Assembly (NCBI GenBank): GCA_024645155.1
Contig: JAHEGF010000115.1
Span: 1 to 9,827, forward strand
Length of the DNA stretch: 9,827 nucleotides
Reading direction: 5' to 3'
Source: Phyllobacteriaceae bacterium
GTDB taxonomy: Bacteria; Pseudomonadota; Alphaproteobacteria; Rhizobiales; Rhizobiaceae
Positions 1-7,470 of the stretch are shown here, in pieces; within the stretch, counting starts at the first letter, position 1; each line of letters starts with the position of its first letter. The translations under genes and the position numbers were made by a program. The notes under the pieces were generated by a model that did not search any database, had not been told where the DNA came from, and saw nothing but the letters and a program-made list of their open reading frames with translations.

Positions 1-303
1 CTTCAGCCGCTTAAGTCGCAGGGCGTCTATGCGATGGAAGATTCGGCCATGATTATCCGGGTCAAATTCATGACGCGCCCAGGTGACCAGTTCGTTACCC
101 GAAAGGTCGTGTATGCAGCCATTCGCGAGTTGTTCGAGCAGGAAGGCATCACATTTGCCCATCGCGAAGTGACAGTACGCCTGGCTGACGGCAAGGATCC
201 GGACAAGCTGACACCGGAAGAGCGGGAGGCTGTGGCCGGGTCTGTGCGCGCTGCCATGGAGCAGGAAGGCGCCAAGCCTGCTGCAGCCAATGACGGCCAG
301 TAA
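1..303 (+). CDS. MscS-family mechanosensitive ion channel, C-terminal fragment (5' end outside window)
   Basis: The reading frame is open from the first base and ends at TAA 301-303, giving about 100 C-terminal residues; the true start lies upstream of the window. The visible part (PLKSQGVYAMEDSAM, then IRVKFM, PGDQFVTRK, and EGITFAHREVTVR) resembles the cytoplasmic C-terminal alpha/beta domain of larger MscS-type channels. In that family this domain follows the membrane helices and beta domain and forms part of the cytoplasmic cage; the channel releases solutes on hypo-osmotic shock. After about residue 70 comes a charged, Ala-rich tail (EEREAVAG... KPAAANDGQ) that is probably flexible. An internal ATG at 34 is inside the conserved domain and is not a likely start. 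The FkbM gene overlaps the last 14 nt. The family call is by recognition of the sequence; the transmembrane and pore parts cannot be seen here. Confidence 0.85.
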   Translation, partial: LQPLKSQGVYAMEDSAMIIRVKFMTRPGDQFVTRKVVYAAIRELFEQEGITFAHREVTVRLADGKDPDKLTPEEREAVAGSVRAAMEQEGAKPAAANDGQ

Positions 304-1171
304 CGGGTCCCTGGGCAAGGAACAGAAAACGCCCGCCACGAATGGCATCGACACCACCACGCCGTTTGGGCGGTTGACGATGCCGTTTCTTGCCAGGCTT
401 TTCTGGTTTGGTGCAACAGCGAAACGTCTTCCCCGCATGGTCCGCAAATTTGTCCGGAAAAGATACGCGCGCTACCGTCCCGGACCTTTTGACCGCGAAG
501 TCGAAGGCATCAGGTTTCGCCTATACCCGGCGGAGAACCATTCCGACCGGACGATTGCCGGTCGCGGAGAACTGCCGGAAATCCCTGAACGCGCGATGCT
601 TTCGCCCTTTATCAAACCGAAGATGACATTTGTCGATATTGGCGGGAACATCGGTGTCTACAGTCTCTTTGTCGCGCAACAGACCGGTAACAACGCCCAT
701 ATCATTTCCATTGAGCCACACCCGCGAACATTCGAAAAGCTCGTATTCAATTGCCTTGTCAATGATTTCGGTTCAATCCGGTGTGTCAAATGTGGCATTG
801 GGCCGGCCCCAGTCGATGCAGAGCTTTACTCCGATGGGGGTGGCAATATCGGCGGTGCTTCCATGCTGCGCGAAGCCTCCGGCGACAAGGTGGCGATCAA
901 GGTTCCGGTACGACCCTTGGCTGACGTGCTTTTTGAAGCGGGGGTCGGATCGGTCGACCTGCTCAAGATAGATATCGAGGGTTTTGAAGATCGTGCCCTG
1001 GCCGGCTTTTTCGACGATCAGGCGTGCCGGGCACTTTTCCCCAAGGCCATATTGATTGAAACCGTACACCGCCATCTTTGGGAACATGACATGATCGAAC
1101 GGTTATTGATGTGTGGTTACCGGGAATGCGGCGCAACCGATGAAAATATTCTGCTGGAGCATTGCTCTTAG
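290..1171 (+). CDS. FkbM family SAM-dependent methyltransferase
   Basis: This 293-aa protein carries the hallmarks of FkbM methyltransferases. The SAM-binding loop FVDIGGNIGVYS is at residues 114-125, the acidic end of beta-2 is IEPHPRTFEKL at 141-151, and the family signature LLKIDIEGFE is at 224-233, followed by AILIE at 253-257. FkbM enzymes O-methylate sugars or hydroxyls of polyketides, glycans or lipids; the acceptor cannot be read from sequence. The first ~30 residues are polar and poorly conserved in character. Residues 31-66 are basic and partly hydrophobic (MPFLARLFWFG, then KRLPRMVRKFVRKR), which could be a membrane-surface anchor, but I see no clear signal peptide. The start is uncertain: ATG 290 overlaps mscS by 14 nt without a good Shine-Dalgarno, and ATG 380 is a plausible alternative giving 263 aa. 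The methyltransferase core is unaffected. It is probably cotranscribed with the channel gene. Confidence 0.88.
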   Translation: MTASNGSLGKEQKTPATNGIDTTTPFGRLTMPFLARLFWFGATAKRLPRMVRKFVRKRYARYRPGPFDREVEGIRFRLYPAENHSDRTIAGRGELPEIPERAMLSPFIKPKMTFVDIGGNIGVYSLFVAQQTGNNAHIISIEPHPRTFEKLVFNCLVNDFGSIRCVKCGIGPAPVDAELYSDGGGNIGGASMLREASGDKVAIKVPVRPLADVLFEAGVGSVDLLKIDIEGFEDRALAGFFDDQACRALFPKAILIETVHRHLWEHDMIERLLMCGYRECGATDENILLEHCS

Positions 1172-1202
1172 GCTCTGACTTGGCAATTGTGTCGCATTGA
1201 AC

Positions 1203-1210
1203 AAAGGGGA
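1203..1210 (+). promoter_or_regulatory. Shine-Dalgarno site for the AtuA-family gene
   Basis: AAAGGGGA lies 4 nt upstream of GTG 1215. It decides the start in favour of GTG 1215 over the in-frame TTG at 1197, which lies before this site and has no purine-rich element of its own. An ATG at 1213 is in another frame. Confidence 0.65.
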
Positions 1211-1214
1211 CAAT

Positions 1215-3014
1215 GTGAACGCAGGTCAAAGCATCAGGATTGGCGGGGCGAGCGGCTTTTGGGGTGAGGCCGCCTATGCCACGCGTCAATTGCTTGCTGC
1301 CGGTTCGCTTGACTATATTGTCTATGATTACTTGGCCGAGATTACCATGTCGATCATGGCGCGGGCGCGCGCCAAGGATGCAGCGCTCGGTTACGCCACC
1401 GATTTTGTGACATCTGCGATGGCACCGAACCTGACCGAGATTTCAAGACTTGGTATCAAGGTCATATCCAATGCCGGTGGCGTCAATCCGAACGCCTGCG
1501 CCGATGCGTTGCGCGAAACGATTGCGCGGGCCGGTGTTCATCTGGATATTGCAGTTGTTTCCGGAGATGATCTCCTGTCCAGGGCAGAAGAGTATGCGGC
1601 TGCGCAAACACGGGAAATGTTTTCAGATGAGGCATTTCCGGATCCGGCCGCCATTGCGTCAGTCAATGCATATCTCGGAGCATTTCCGATCGCGAAGGCG
1701 CTCGATGAGGGTGCCGATATCGTTATTACCGGACGCTGTGTCGACAGCGCAGTGACACTTGGCGCTTGCATCCATGCTTTCGGCTGGAATCCGGCCGATC
1801 TGGATTGTCTCGCTGCAGGTTCGCTTGCCGGGCACATCATCGAATGCGGACCGCAGGCGACAGGTGGCAACTTTACCGATTGGCGTGACGCTGGCGACAC
1901 CACCAACATCGGATATCCGATTGTCGAAATTGAACAGAGCGGCCGGTTTACGGTGACAAAACCGGACAACACGGGCGGGCTGGTTTCGCGAGCGACCGTT
2001 TGCGAACAGATGCTCTATGAGATTGCAGACCCGCGAGCCTATGTGCTTGCCGACGTTGTATGTGATTTTTCGCACGTTGAAATCGGCGAAACTGGCAAAA
2101 ACATGGTGCGGGTCGGGGGAGCGCGCGGCTACCCCGCGACAGACAGATACAAGGTCAGCGCAACGTATTCGGACGGCTTTCGCGGTGGGCAGGTTCTGAC
2201 GTTCAACGGCTTTGAGGCACGCGCAAAGGCGCAAGCATTCGCCGACGCCGTAATTGCCCGGTCGCGGGCCCTGCTTCGGCAGGCAAATGCCCCGGAATTC
2301 AGCGAAGTCAGTATCGAGGCATTGGGCGGAGCATCAGGCGGCGGCCAAGGGTATGAGGAAATCATGCTCAAGATCGCGGTGCGCCATCCCGAAGCACGGG
2401 CCGTCGGCCTGTTCTTGAAAGAACTCGTGGGAATGGCATTGGCATCGCCGCCCGGATTGGCGTTTTTTACTGGTGGCGGCAGGCCAAGGCCTTCACCGGT
2501 CGTGCGGCTGTTTTCTTTCCTGAGTAGCAAGGCGTCGGTACCGGTCTCGGTAACTCTCAATGGCAAATCCGTTCCGTTTGCAGAACGGCCGGCTACGGTC
2601 AGCATTGGCAACCGCGAAGCCGTCGTCCCGCCACCACAGCCGCCGGAGGGCAAGGAACTGGTCACCGTACCATTGATCGACCTTGCCTATGCGCGCTCCG
2701 GCGATAAGGGAGACGATGCCAACATCGGTGTGATTGCCCGTCAGCCGGAAAATCTCCAATGGATCTGGCAGGCTTTGACAACGCAGGCAATTGCGGCCCG
2801 TTTTGCGCCATTCCTCAAGGGACATGTCGATCGCTACTATTTGCCAGGCACACACTCGATGAACATCGTGCTGCACAATGTGCTGGGCGGAGGCGGAGTT
2901 GCGTCCCTTCGCAATGATGCGCAGGGAAAGGGATATGCGCAAATGCTTCTGGCACTGCCGGTACCCGTTCCACGCGATCTCGCTGCCAATGCATACCGAA
3001 AGTCTGTGCCATGA
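1215..3014 (+). CDS. atuA: Acyclic terpene utilisation AtuA-family protein (DUF1446 core plus C-terminal AtuA-like domain)
   Basis: This 599-aa protein resembles AtuA of Pseudomonas. The DUF1446/AtuA core spans about residues 6-450 (IRIGGASGFWGE at 8-19, VISNAGGVNPNACA at 83-96, ITGRCVDSAVTLGA at 171-184, HIIECGPQATGGNF at 207-220, RVGGARGYPATD at 299-310). The smaller C-terminal AtuA-like domain spans about 485-585 (LIDLAYARSGDKGDDANIGV at 487-506). In some genomes the two parts are separate genes; here they are fused. AtuA is needed for citronellol/geraniol growth in Pseudomonas but, as far as I know, has no settled biochemical activity. I see no signal peptide, so it is probably cytosolic. 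GTG 1215 is chosen because a good Shine-Dalgarno precedes it. It is the first gene of the six-gene operon and overlaps the carboxylase beta gene by 4 nt (ATGA). The symbol indicates family, not a proven terpene substrate. Confidence 0.85.
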   Translation: MNAGQSIRIGGASGFWGEAAYATRQLLAAGSLDYIVYDYLAEITMSIMARARAKDAALGYATDFVTSAMAPNLTEISRLGIKVISNAGGVNPNACADALRETIARAGVHLDIAVVSGDDLLSRAEEYAAAQTREMFSDEAFPDPAAIASVNAYLGAFPIAKALDEGADIVITGRCVDSAVTLGACIHAFGWNPADLDCLAAGSLAGHIIECGPQATGGNFTDWRDAGDTTNIGYPIVEIEQSGRFTVTKPDNTGGLVSRATVCEQMLYEIADPRAYVLADVVCDFSHVEIGETGKNMVRVGGARGYPATDRYKVSATYSDGFRGGQVLTFNGFEARAKAQAFADAVIARSRALLRQANAPEFSEVSIEALGGASGGGQGYEEIMLKIAVRHPEARAVGLFLKELVGMALASPPGLAFFTGGGRPRPSPVVRLFSFLSSKASVPVSVTLNGKSVPFAERPATVSIGNREAVVPPPQPPEGKELVTVPLIDLAYARSGDKGDDANIGVIARQPENLQWIWQALTTQAIAARFAPFLKGHVDRYYLPGTHSMNIVLHNVLGGGGVASLRNDAQGKGYAQMLLALPVPVPRDLAANAYRKSVP

Positions 3015-4633
3015 ATAATTTCCGTTCGCGCATCAATTCCTCGTCGGAAGAGTTTGCAGCAAATCGCCAGGCGATGCTCGCATTGGTAGACAAGTTGCGC
3101 AGTATTGAGGCCCGCGCCGAATCATTGTCGGAAAAGCGCAGGCCCCGCTTCGAAGAACGCGGTCAATTGACACCGCGGGAAAGGGTTGCCCGGCTGCTTG
3201 ATCCGGGCATGCCGTTCCTCGCACTGCATACGCTTGCCAACTATCTCGTGGAGGACACCAACCCCGACACCAGCGTTCCAGGTTCTTCCCTGATTGCCGG
3301 TATCGGGTTTGTGTCGGGTGTTCGCTGCATGGTGTGGGCGGATGACAGCGGAATAAAGGCAGGTGCCATGTCGGCCATGAGCCTGCCGGTCGGCATCAGC
3401 ATTCAGGATATGGCATACCGGCAGAAATTGCCGCTAATTCATCTTGTCGAAAGCGCGGGCGCAAACCTGATGGAATACAGGGTGGAAGGCTGGGCTCGCG
3501 GTGGCGGGATATTTCGCAATTTGGCGCGCCATGGTGCTGCCGGCATTCCGACACTTGCGGTCCTTCATGGTCCATCAACTGCCGGCGGAGCATACATGCC
3601 CGGCCTCAGCGACTACGTGATCGGTATTAGAAAGAACGGCATGGCCGCACTGGCCGGCGCTGCCCTGACCCGGGCAGCAACCGGCGAAGTTGCCAGTGAC
3701 GCCGATCTTGGCGGCGCCGAAATGCACGCATCGGTTTCTGGCCTTGTCGAGTATCTTGCCGATGATGACGCTGATGGCATTGCCATGGCACGCAACGTGA
3801 TCGCCTCGATTGACTGGAACAAGTCGCTGCCGGCGCGCCCCGGTAAAGCCTATTCAGAACCTTTGAAACCGACTGACGAGTTGGCCGGTGTCGTGCCGGT
3901 CGACAACAAGATTGCCTATGACGTTCGCGAGGTTATTTGCCGGATTGTCGATGGTTCGCAATTCGTCGACTTCAAACCGGCATACGGTCCCGGCACGGTC
4001 TGCATCCAATCGCAGATATACGGACAGGCCTGCGGAATTGTCGGCAACAACGGTCCAATTGATCCGGCCGGCGCAACCAAGGCCGCGCAATTTCTCCAAC
4101 TGTGCGACCAGTCGGGCCTGCCGGTCGTGTTCCTCCATAATACGACCGGCTACATGGTGGGTACCGAATATGAACGCGCCGGCATGATCAAGCATGGATC
4201 CAAAATGATTCAGGCCGTCACAAATATCCGGGTTCCCAAGATCGCGCTATATATTGGGTCCAGTTACGGTGCGGGAAATTATGGCATGTGCGGGATTGCC
4301 TACGACCCGGATTTCCTGTTCGCCTGGCCGAATTCGACGACCGGCGTAATGGGCGGTGCACAGGCCGCGCGCACCATGAGCCAGGTGATGGCCGCTGCTG
4401 CCAAACGCCGCAACACTGAATTCGGGGCAAAGGAAATGGAAATGCAGGAGCAGAGGATCATTGAACATTTCGACCGCCAATCAGGCGCGTTTTACACATC
4501 CGGTCGAATTCTCGATCACGGGGTCATTGATCCAAGAGACACCCGCCGGGTCATCGGGTTTGCGCTTGAAACCTGCTGGGAGGCTCGCAATCGGCAACTC
4601 AACGCAAACGCCTTCGGCGTTGCCAGGATGTGA
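3011..4633 (+). CDS. atuC: Acyl-CoA carboxylase carboxyltransferase (beta) subunit, geranyl-/methylcrotonyl-CoA carboxylase type
   Basis: This 540-aa protein is the expected length for an AtuC/MccB-type beta subunit. It transfers CO2 from carboxybiotin to an acyl-CoA. The N half has LTPRERVARLLDPG (53-66), GIGFVSGVRCMVWADD (97-112) and the oxyanion-hole loop GPSTAGGAYMP (187-197). The C half has CGIVGNNGPID (341-351), FLHNTTGYMVG (374-384) and the second oxyanion loop SSYGAGNYGMCG (417-428), followed by WPNSTTGVMGGAQAA (439-453). Adjacent AtuA, AtuE-like and AtuF-like genes favour a geranyl-CoA-carboxylase-like role over leucine degradation. Consistent with this, the segment aligning to the methylcrotonyl enzymes' IFLAGPP reads AALAGAA (212-218), with Ala213 in place of the bulky Phe. 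The ATG overlaps the atuA stop (ATGA). The partner is the biotin subunit at 5457-7460. Carboxylase identity is very secure; the acyl substrate is not known. Confidence 0.92.
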   Translation: MNNFRSRINSSSEEFAANRQAMLALVDKLRSIEARAESLSEKRRPRFEERGQLTPRERVARLLDPGMPFLALHTLANYLVEDTNPDTSVPGSSLIAGIGFVSGVRCMVWADDSGIKAGAMSAMSLPVGISIQDMAYRQKLPLIHLVESAGANLMEYRVEGWARGGGIFRNLARHGAAGIPTLAVLHGPSTAGGAYMPGLSDYVIGIRKNGMAALAGAALTRAATGEVASDADLGGAEMHASVSGLVEYLADDDADGIAMARNVIASIDWNKSLPARPGKAYSEPLKPTDELAGVVPVDNKIAYDVREVICRIVDGSQFVDFKPAYGPGTVCIQSQIYGQACGIVGNNGPIDPAGATKAAQFLQLCDQSGLPVVFLHNTTGYMVGTEYERAGMIKHGSKMIQAVTNIRVPKIALYIGSSYGAGNYGMCGIAYDPDFLFAWPNSTTGVMGGAQAARTMSQVMAAAAKRRNTEFGAKEMEMQEQRIIEHFDRQSGAFYTSGRILDHGVIDPRDTRRVIGFALETCWEARNRQLNANAFGVARM

Positions 4634-5460
4634 ATAAGGCCATGCCGGATCTTCCTACCTACCAGGCACTTGATCTCCAATCCGCAGGCCCTTGGCTGAC
4701 GGTCTGGTTCAATGAGCCGGAAAAACGCAATCCGCTGACTGCATCGCGTATGAGTGACCTTGATGCCTTGTGCGCTCTGCTGGAAACAAGGCGGGATATC
4801 CGGGGCGTCACATTTCGCGGCCGCGGCGGCATTTTTTGTGCCGGCGGCGATCTCAAATATTTTGAAACGATTTCCAAGGAGGAGGCGCCGCGCGCGGATA
4901 TTTTTGCAATGAGCGCCGGTGCTGGAGCATTGTTTGACCGCATCGACCAGTTGCCGCAGGTTGTCGTCATGGTTGTTGAAGGTGGTGCAGTGGCCGGAGG
5001 GATCGGCCTTGCCTGTGCCGGCGATATCACGATTGTTGAAAGTTCCGCGCGGTTTTCGCTGACAGAAACAAAACTGGGGCTGTCCGCCGCACAAATAGCG
5101 CCGTTCATTGTGCGACGTACCGGGCTACCGGTAGCACGACGCCTGATGCTGACCGCACGGACATTTGATGGTGATGAAGCGGGCCGGATTGGTCTGGCTG
5201 ACCATGTATGCGGCAGCGACAAAGCACTCACCGGCACCGAAGCCGCAATCCGCCACGATGTTCTGCAATGCGCGCCCGGAGCAATTGCCGAGACAAAAAA
5301 GCTGCTTCGGGAAATCGATGGCAGGACGCGCGCTGAGCAGATCGATATTGCTGCTGAATGCTTTGCCGGCCGGATATTGAGCGCGGAAGGCAAGGAGGGG
5401 GTCGCTGCATTCTTGCAACGGCGAAAACCGTCCTGGAATGCCGGAGGGCAGGGCACGTGA
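4630..5460 (+). CDS. atuE: Enoyl-CoA hydratase/isomerase (crotonase) family, AtuE/methylglutaconyl-CoA hydratase-like
   Basis: This 276-aa crotonase probably hydrates the 3-alkyl-glutaconyl-CoA made by the neighbouring carboxylase. Oxyanion-hole segments are GIFCAGGDLKYF (67-78) and GGAVAGGIGLACAGD (118-132); the catalytic segment FSLTETKLGLS (142-152) places a Glu at 146; the C-terminal EGVAAFLQRRKPSW (256-269) is typical. ETKLGLSAAQIAPFIV resembles methylglutaconyl-CoA hydratases. The position of the first catalytic Glu of classical rat-type crotonase is Gly126 here; from memory, proteobacterial methylglutaconyl-CoA hydratases often share this. GTG 4630 overlaps the atuC stop (GTGA), a coupling arrangement repeated at the next junction. 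ATG 4642, preceded by AAGG only 2 nt upstream, is an alternative that removes four residues. A branched-chain hydratase for leucine catabolism is possible, but gene context favours the Atu-like route. Confidence 0.85.
   Translation: MNKAMPDLPTYQALDLQSAGPWLTVWFNEPEKRNPLTASRMSDLDALCALLETRRDIRGVTFRGRGGIFCAGGDLKYFETISKEEAPRADIFAMSAGAGALFDRIDQLPQVVVMVVEGGAVAGGIGLACAGDITIVESSARFSLTETKLGLSAAQIAPFIVRRTGLPVARRLMLTARTFDGDEAGRIGLADHVCGSDKALTGTEAAIRHDVLQCAPGAIAETKKLLREIDGRTRAEQIDIAAECFAGRILSAEGKEGVAAFLQRRKPSWNAGGQGT
5443..5448 (+). promoter_or_regulatory. Shine-Dalgarno site for the carboxylase alpha gene
   Basis: GGAGGG lies 8 nt before GTG 5457, inside the end of the hydratase gene. It supports GTG 5457 as the start rather than an upstream in-frame ATG at 5358, which would add 33 residues unlike the family N-terminus. 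Confidence 0.65.
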
Positions 5461-7460
5461 GTTTCGGGAGCATTCTGGTCGCCAACCGCGGCGAAATTGC
5501 TTGCCGGATCATGCGTACCGCCAGTTCTCTCGGCTTACGGACGGTCGCCATCTACTCGGAACCCGATGCCGCAGCCTTTCACGTAAAAATGGCCGACGAC
5601 AGTGTTTGCGTGGGGCCGGGTGCGGCTGGCGAAAGCTACTTGTCCATAGAGCGGATTTTGCAAGCGGCCCAAAAAACCGGAGCGGAATCTGTTCATCCGG
5701 GATACGGATTTCTTTCGGAAAATGCCGATTTCGCCAATGCCGTGACTGATGCCGGACTGGTTTTCATCGGACCTCCAGCAAAAGCGATCGCCGCGATGGG
5801 CAACAAGGCTGAAGCAAAGCGGCTGATGACGGATGCCGGGATTCCCTGCGTGCCCGGATACCATGGCAAAAACCAGTCAGACGAGGCACTTGCCGAAGCG
5901 GCGGCGCGGATCGGTTTTCCGGTCATGATCAAGGCCGTTGCAGGCGGTGGCGGCCGGGGCATGCGTATCGTAGAAACGGCAGGCGCGCTGGCAAATGCAG
6001 TAAAGCTGGCACGTTCGGAAGCCGCAAATGCCTTCGGTAACGGCGATTTGATGCTCGAGAAGGCGCTTGTATGCCCGCGCCACGTCGAGATGCAGATTTT
6101 CTCGGATGTCCACGGCAATTTCGTCCATCTCGGGGAACGGGACTGTTCGGTCCAACGGCGTCATCAAAAAATCATTGAAGAAGCACCATGCCCGGTATTG
6201 AGCGACGAACTCCGCGACGAAATGGGTAAGGCAGCCATCAACGCCGCCCGTGCGATCGGTTATACCGGGGCCGGGACCGTAGAGTTTCTGCTTGACGATG
6301 ACGGCGCGTTCTATTTCCTGGAAATGAACACGCGGCTGCAGGTTGAGCATCCGGTGACCGAGATGATTACCGGCATCGACCTTGTTGCGCTCCAAATTGC
6401 CGTCGCCGGTGGTGGCAGGCTCGGCTTTTCCCAGGACGATGTGAAACTGACCGGGCACGCTGTCGAGGCCCGTTTGTATGCAGAAAATCCGGCACAGGAC
6501 TTTCTGCCGTCAGCGGGGCCTGTAGCGCTGTGGCGGCCGCCTGACGGAGCAGGCATCCGTGTCGATGGCGGCATTACGACCGGCAGTGAAGTTTCTCCCT
6601 TCTATGATCCGCTGCTTGCAAAAATTGTCGCGTGGGGAGAGACCCGTGAAATTGCCCGGATGCGCCTTGTTCACGCGCTAGGTCAAACGGCAATCCATGG
6701 ACCTGCCACCAACCGCGATTTCCTGATCTCGGCGTTGACTAGCCCCGGATTTTCCGGAGGCAATGCAACAACAGGATTTGTCTCCGAGTTTCTCGCAGGC
6801 GGGATCGCATTGCCTGAGGAAGACAGGATTTTCAAAGCTGCATCCTTGGCAGCGGTTTTGTGGTTTGTTTCGGAAAGGGAAGCGGCATATGCCTGTGCCG
6901 GCCTGGTTTCGCCAATGCTTGCAAACTGGTCGAGTGCACACCATCCCGGTTCGCGCCATTCATTTGCATACGGCGATCTGCAGTTTCATTTGGCCGTGGC
7001 CGCCGATAACGAGCGGCACACCATCAAATGCGGCAACCGGGAAATAGTGATAACGCTTGTTGAACGGCAGTCCGATACCACCAGGTTCCGTTTGAATCAA
7101 TACATGATTGATGTGTCGTATCACATTGACAGTGAACGTATTATTCTGTCTGACACCACGCAGACTTTTCAGTTTGCGAATTCCGGAAGCTCGGCAATTG
7201 CTGGCGCGCAGAGAGATTTGCCGGGCCGGGTCACAGCTCCGATGCACGGCCGGATCGTCGAGCTTTTTGCAGAAACCGGGCAGGCAGTTGCACCCGGCGA
7301 TCGTCTTGCCGTACTGGAGGCAATGAAAATGCAGCACCAGGTAAATGCCGGCTCGGCGGGTATCGTGACTTCGGTTCATGCCAAGCCTGACATGCAGGTT
7401 GCCGCAGATGATCTCCTGTTTGAAATTGAGGTCACCGAAGACCGGCAGGAGCAACTATGA
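5457..7460 (+). CDS. atuF: Acyl-CoA carboxylase alpha subunit: biotin carboxylase with C-terminal biotin carrier domain
   Basis: This 667-aa protein carboxylates its own biotin with ATP and bicarbonate and delivers it to the beta subunit. The biotin carboxylase N-domain starts ILVANRGEIACRIMR (6-20). The ATP-grasp glycine loop AGGGGRGMRI is at 162-171, HVEMQIFSD at 209-217, GERDCSVQRRHQKIIEEAPC at 226-245 and FLEMNTRLQVEHPVTE at 287-302, including the catalytic Glu/Arg region. Residues about 450-590 are a poorly conserved linker corresponding to the BT domain that docks to beta in methylcrotonyl/geranyl-CoA carboxylases. The biotinyl domain covers about 590-660, with VLEAMKMQHQV and the biotinylation lysine at 624. 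GTG 5457 overlaps the hydratase stop (GTGA) and gives the canonical family N-terminus. Length fits MccA/AtuF-type subunits. The function is secure; the assignment to atuF rather than a leucine-pathway subunit rests on context. Confidence 0.93.
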   Translation: MSFGSILVANRGEIACRIMRTASSLGLRTVAIYSEPDAAAFHVKMADDSVCVGPGAAGESYLSIERILQAAQKTGAESVHPGYGFLSENADFANAVTDAGLVFIGPPAKAIAAMGNKAEAKRLMTDAGIPCVPGYHGKNQSDEALAEAAARIGFPVMIKAVAGGGGRGMRIVETAGALANAVKLARSEAANAFGNGDLMLEKALVCPRHVEMQIFSDVHGNFVHLGERDCSVQRRHQKIIEEAPCPVLSDELRDEMGKAAINAARAIGYTGAGTVEFLLDDDGAFYFLEMNTRLQVEHPVTEMITGIDLVALQIAVAGGGRLGFSQDDVKLTGHAVEARLYAENPAQDFLPSAGPVALWRPPDGAGIRVDGGITTGSEVSPFYDPLLAKIVAWGETREIARMRLVHALGQTAIHGPATNRDFLISALTSPGFSGGNATTGFVSEFLAGGIALPEEDRIFKAASLAAVLWFVSEREAAYACAGLVSPMLANWSSAHHPGSRHSFAYGDLQFHLAVAADNERHTIKCGNREIVITLVERQSDTTRFRLNQYMIDVSYHIDSERIILSDTTQTFQFANSGSSAIAGAQRDLPGRVTAPMHGRIVELFAETGQAVAPGDRLAVLEAMKMQHQVNAGSAGIVTSVHAKPDMQVAADDLLFEIEVTEDRQEQL

Positions 7461-7470
7461 GATCGAAAAA

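Noticed and set aside
4659..5456. 265-codon open frame on the - strand opposite the hydratase gene
   Set aside because: Its protein is low-complexity and Arg/Ser/Pro-rich, typical of the antisense of a GC-rich gene, whereas the + strand frame has clear crotonase motifs.
5358..5456. N-terminal extension of the carboxylase alpha subunit from ATG 5358
   Set aside because: The extra 33 residues do not resemble the family, and GTG 5457 has a Shine-Dalgarno and the canonical ILVANRGEIA start.
5877..6458. 193-codon open frame on the - strand opposite the biotin carboxylase
   Set aside because: It lies wholly within a highly conserved + strand domain and has no recognisable motif.
7378..7470. Earlier start for the flavoprotein at 7378
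   Set aside because: It would overlap the biotinyl domain coding region by over 80 nt, and the added residues are not family-like.
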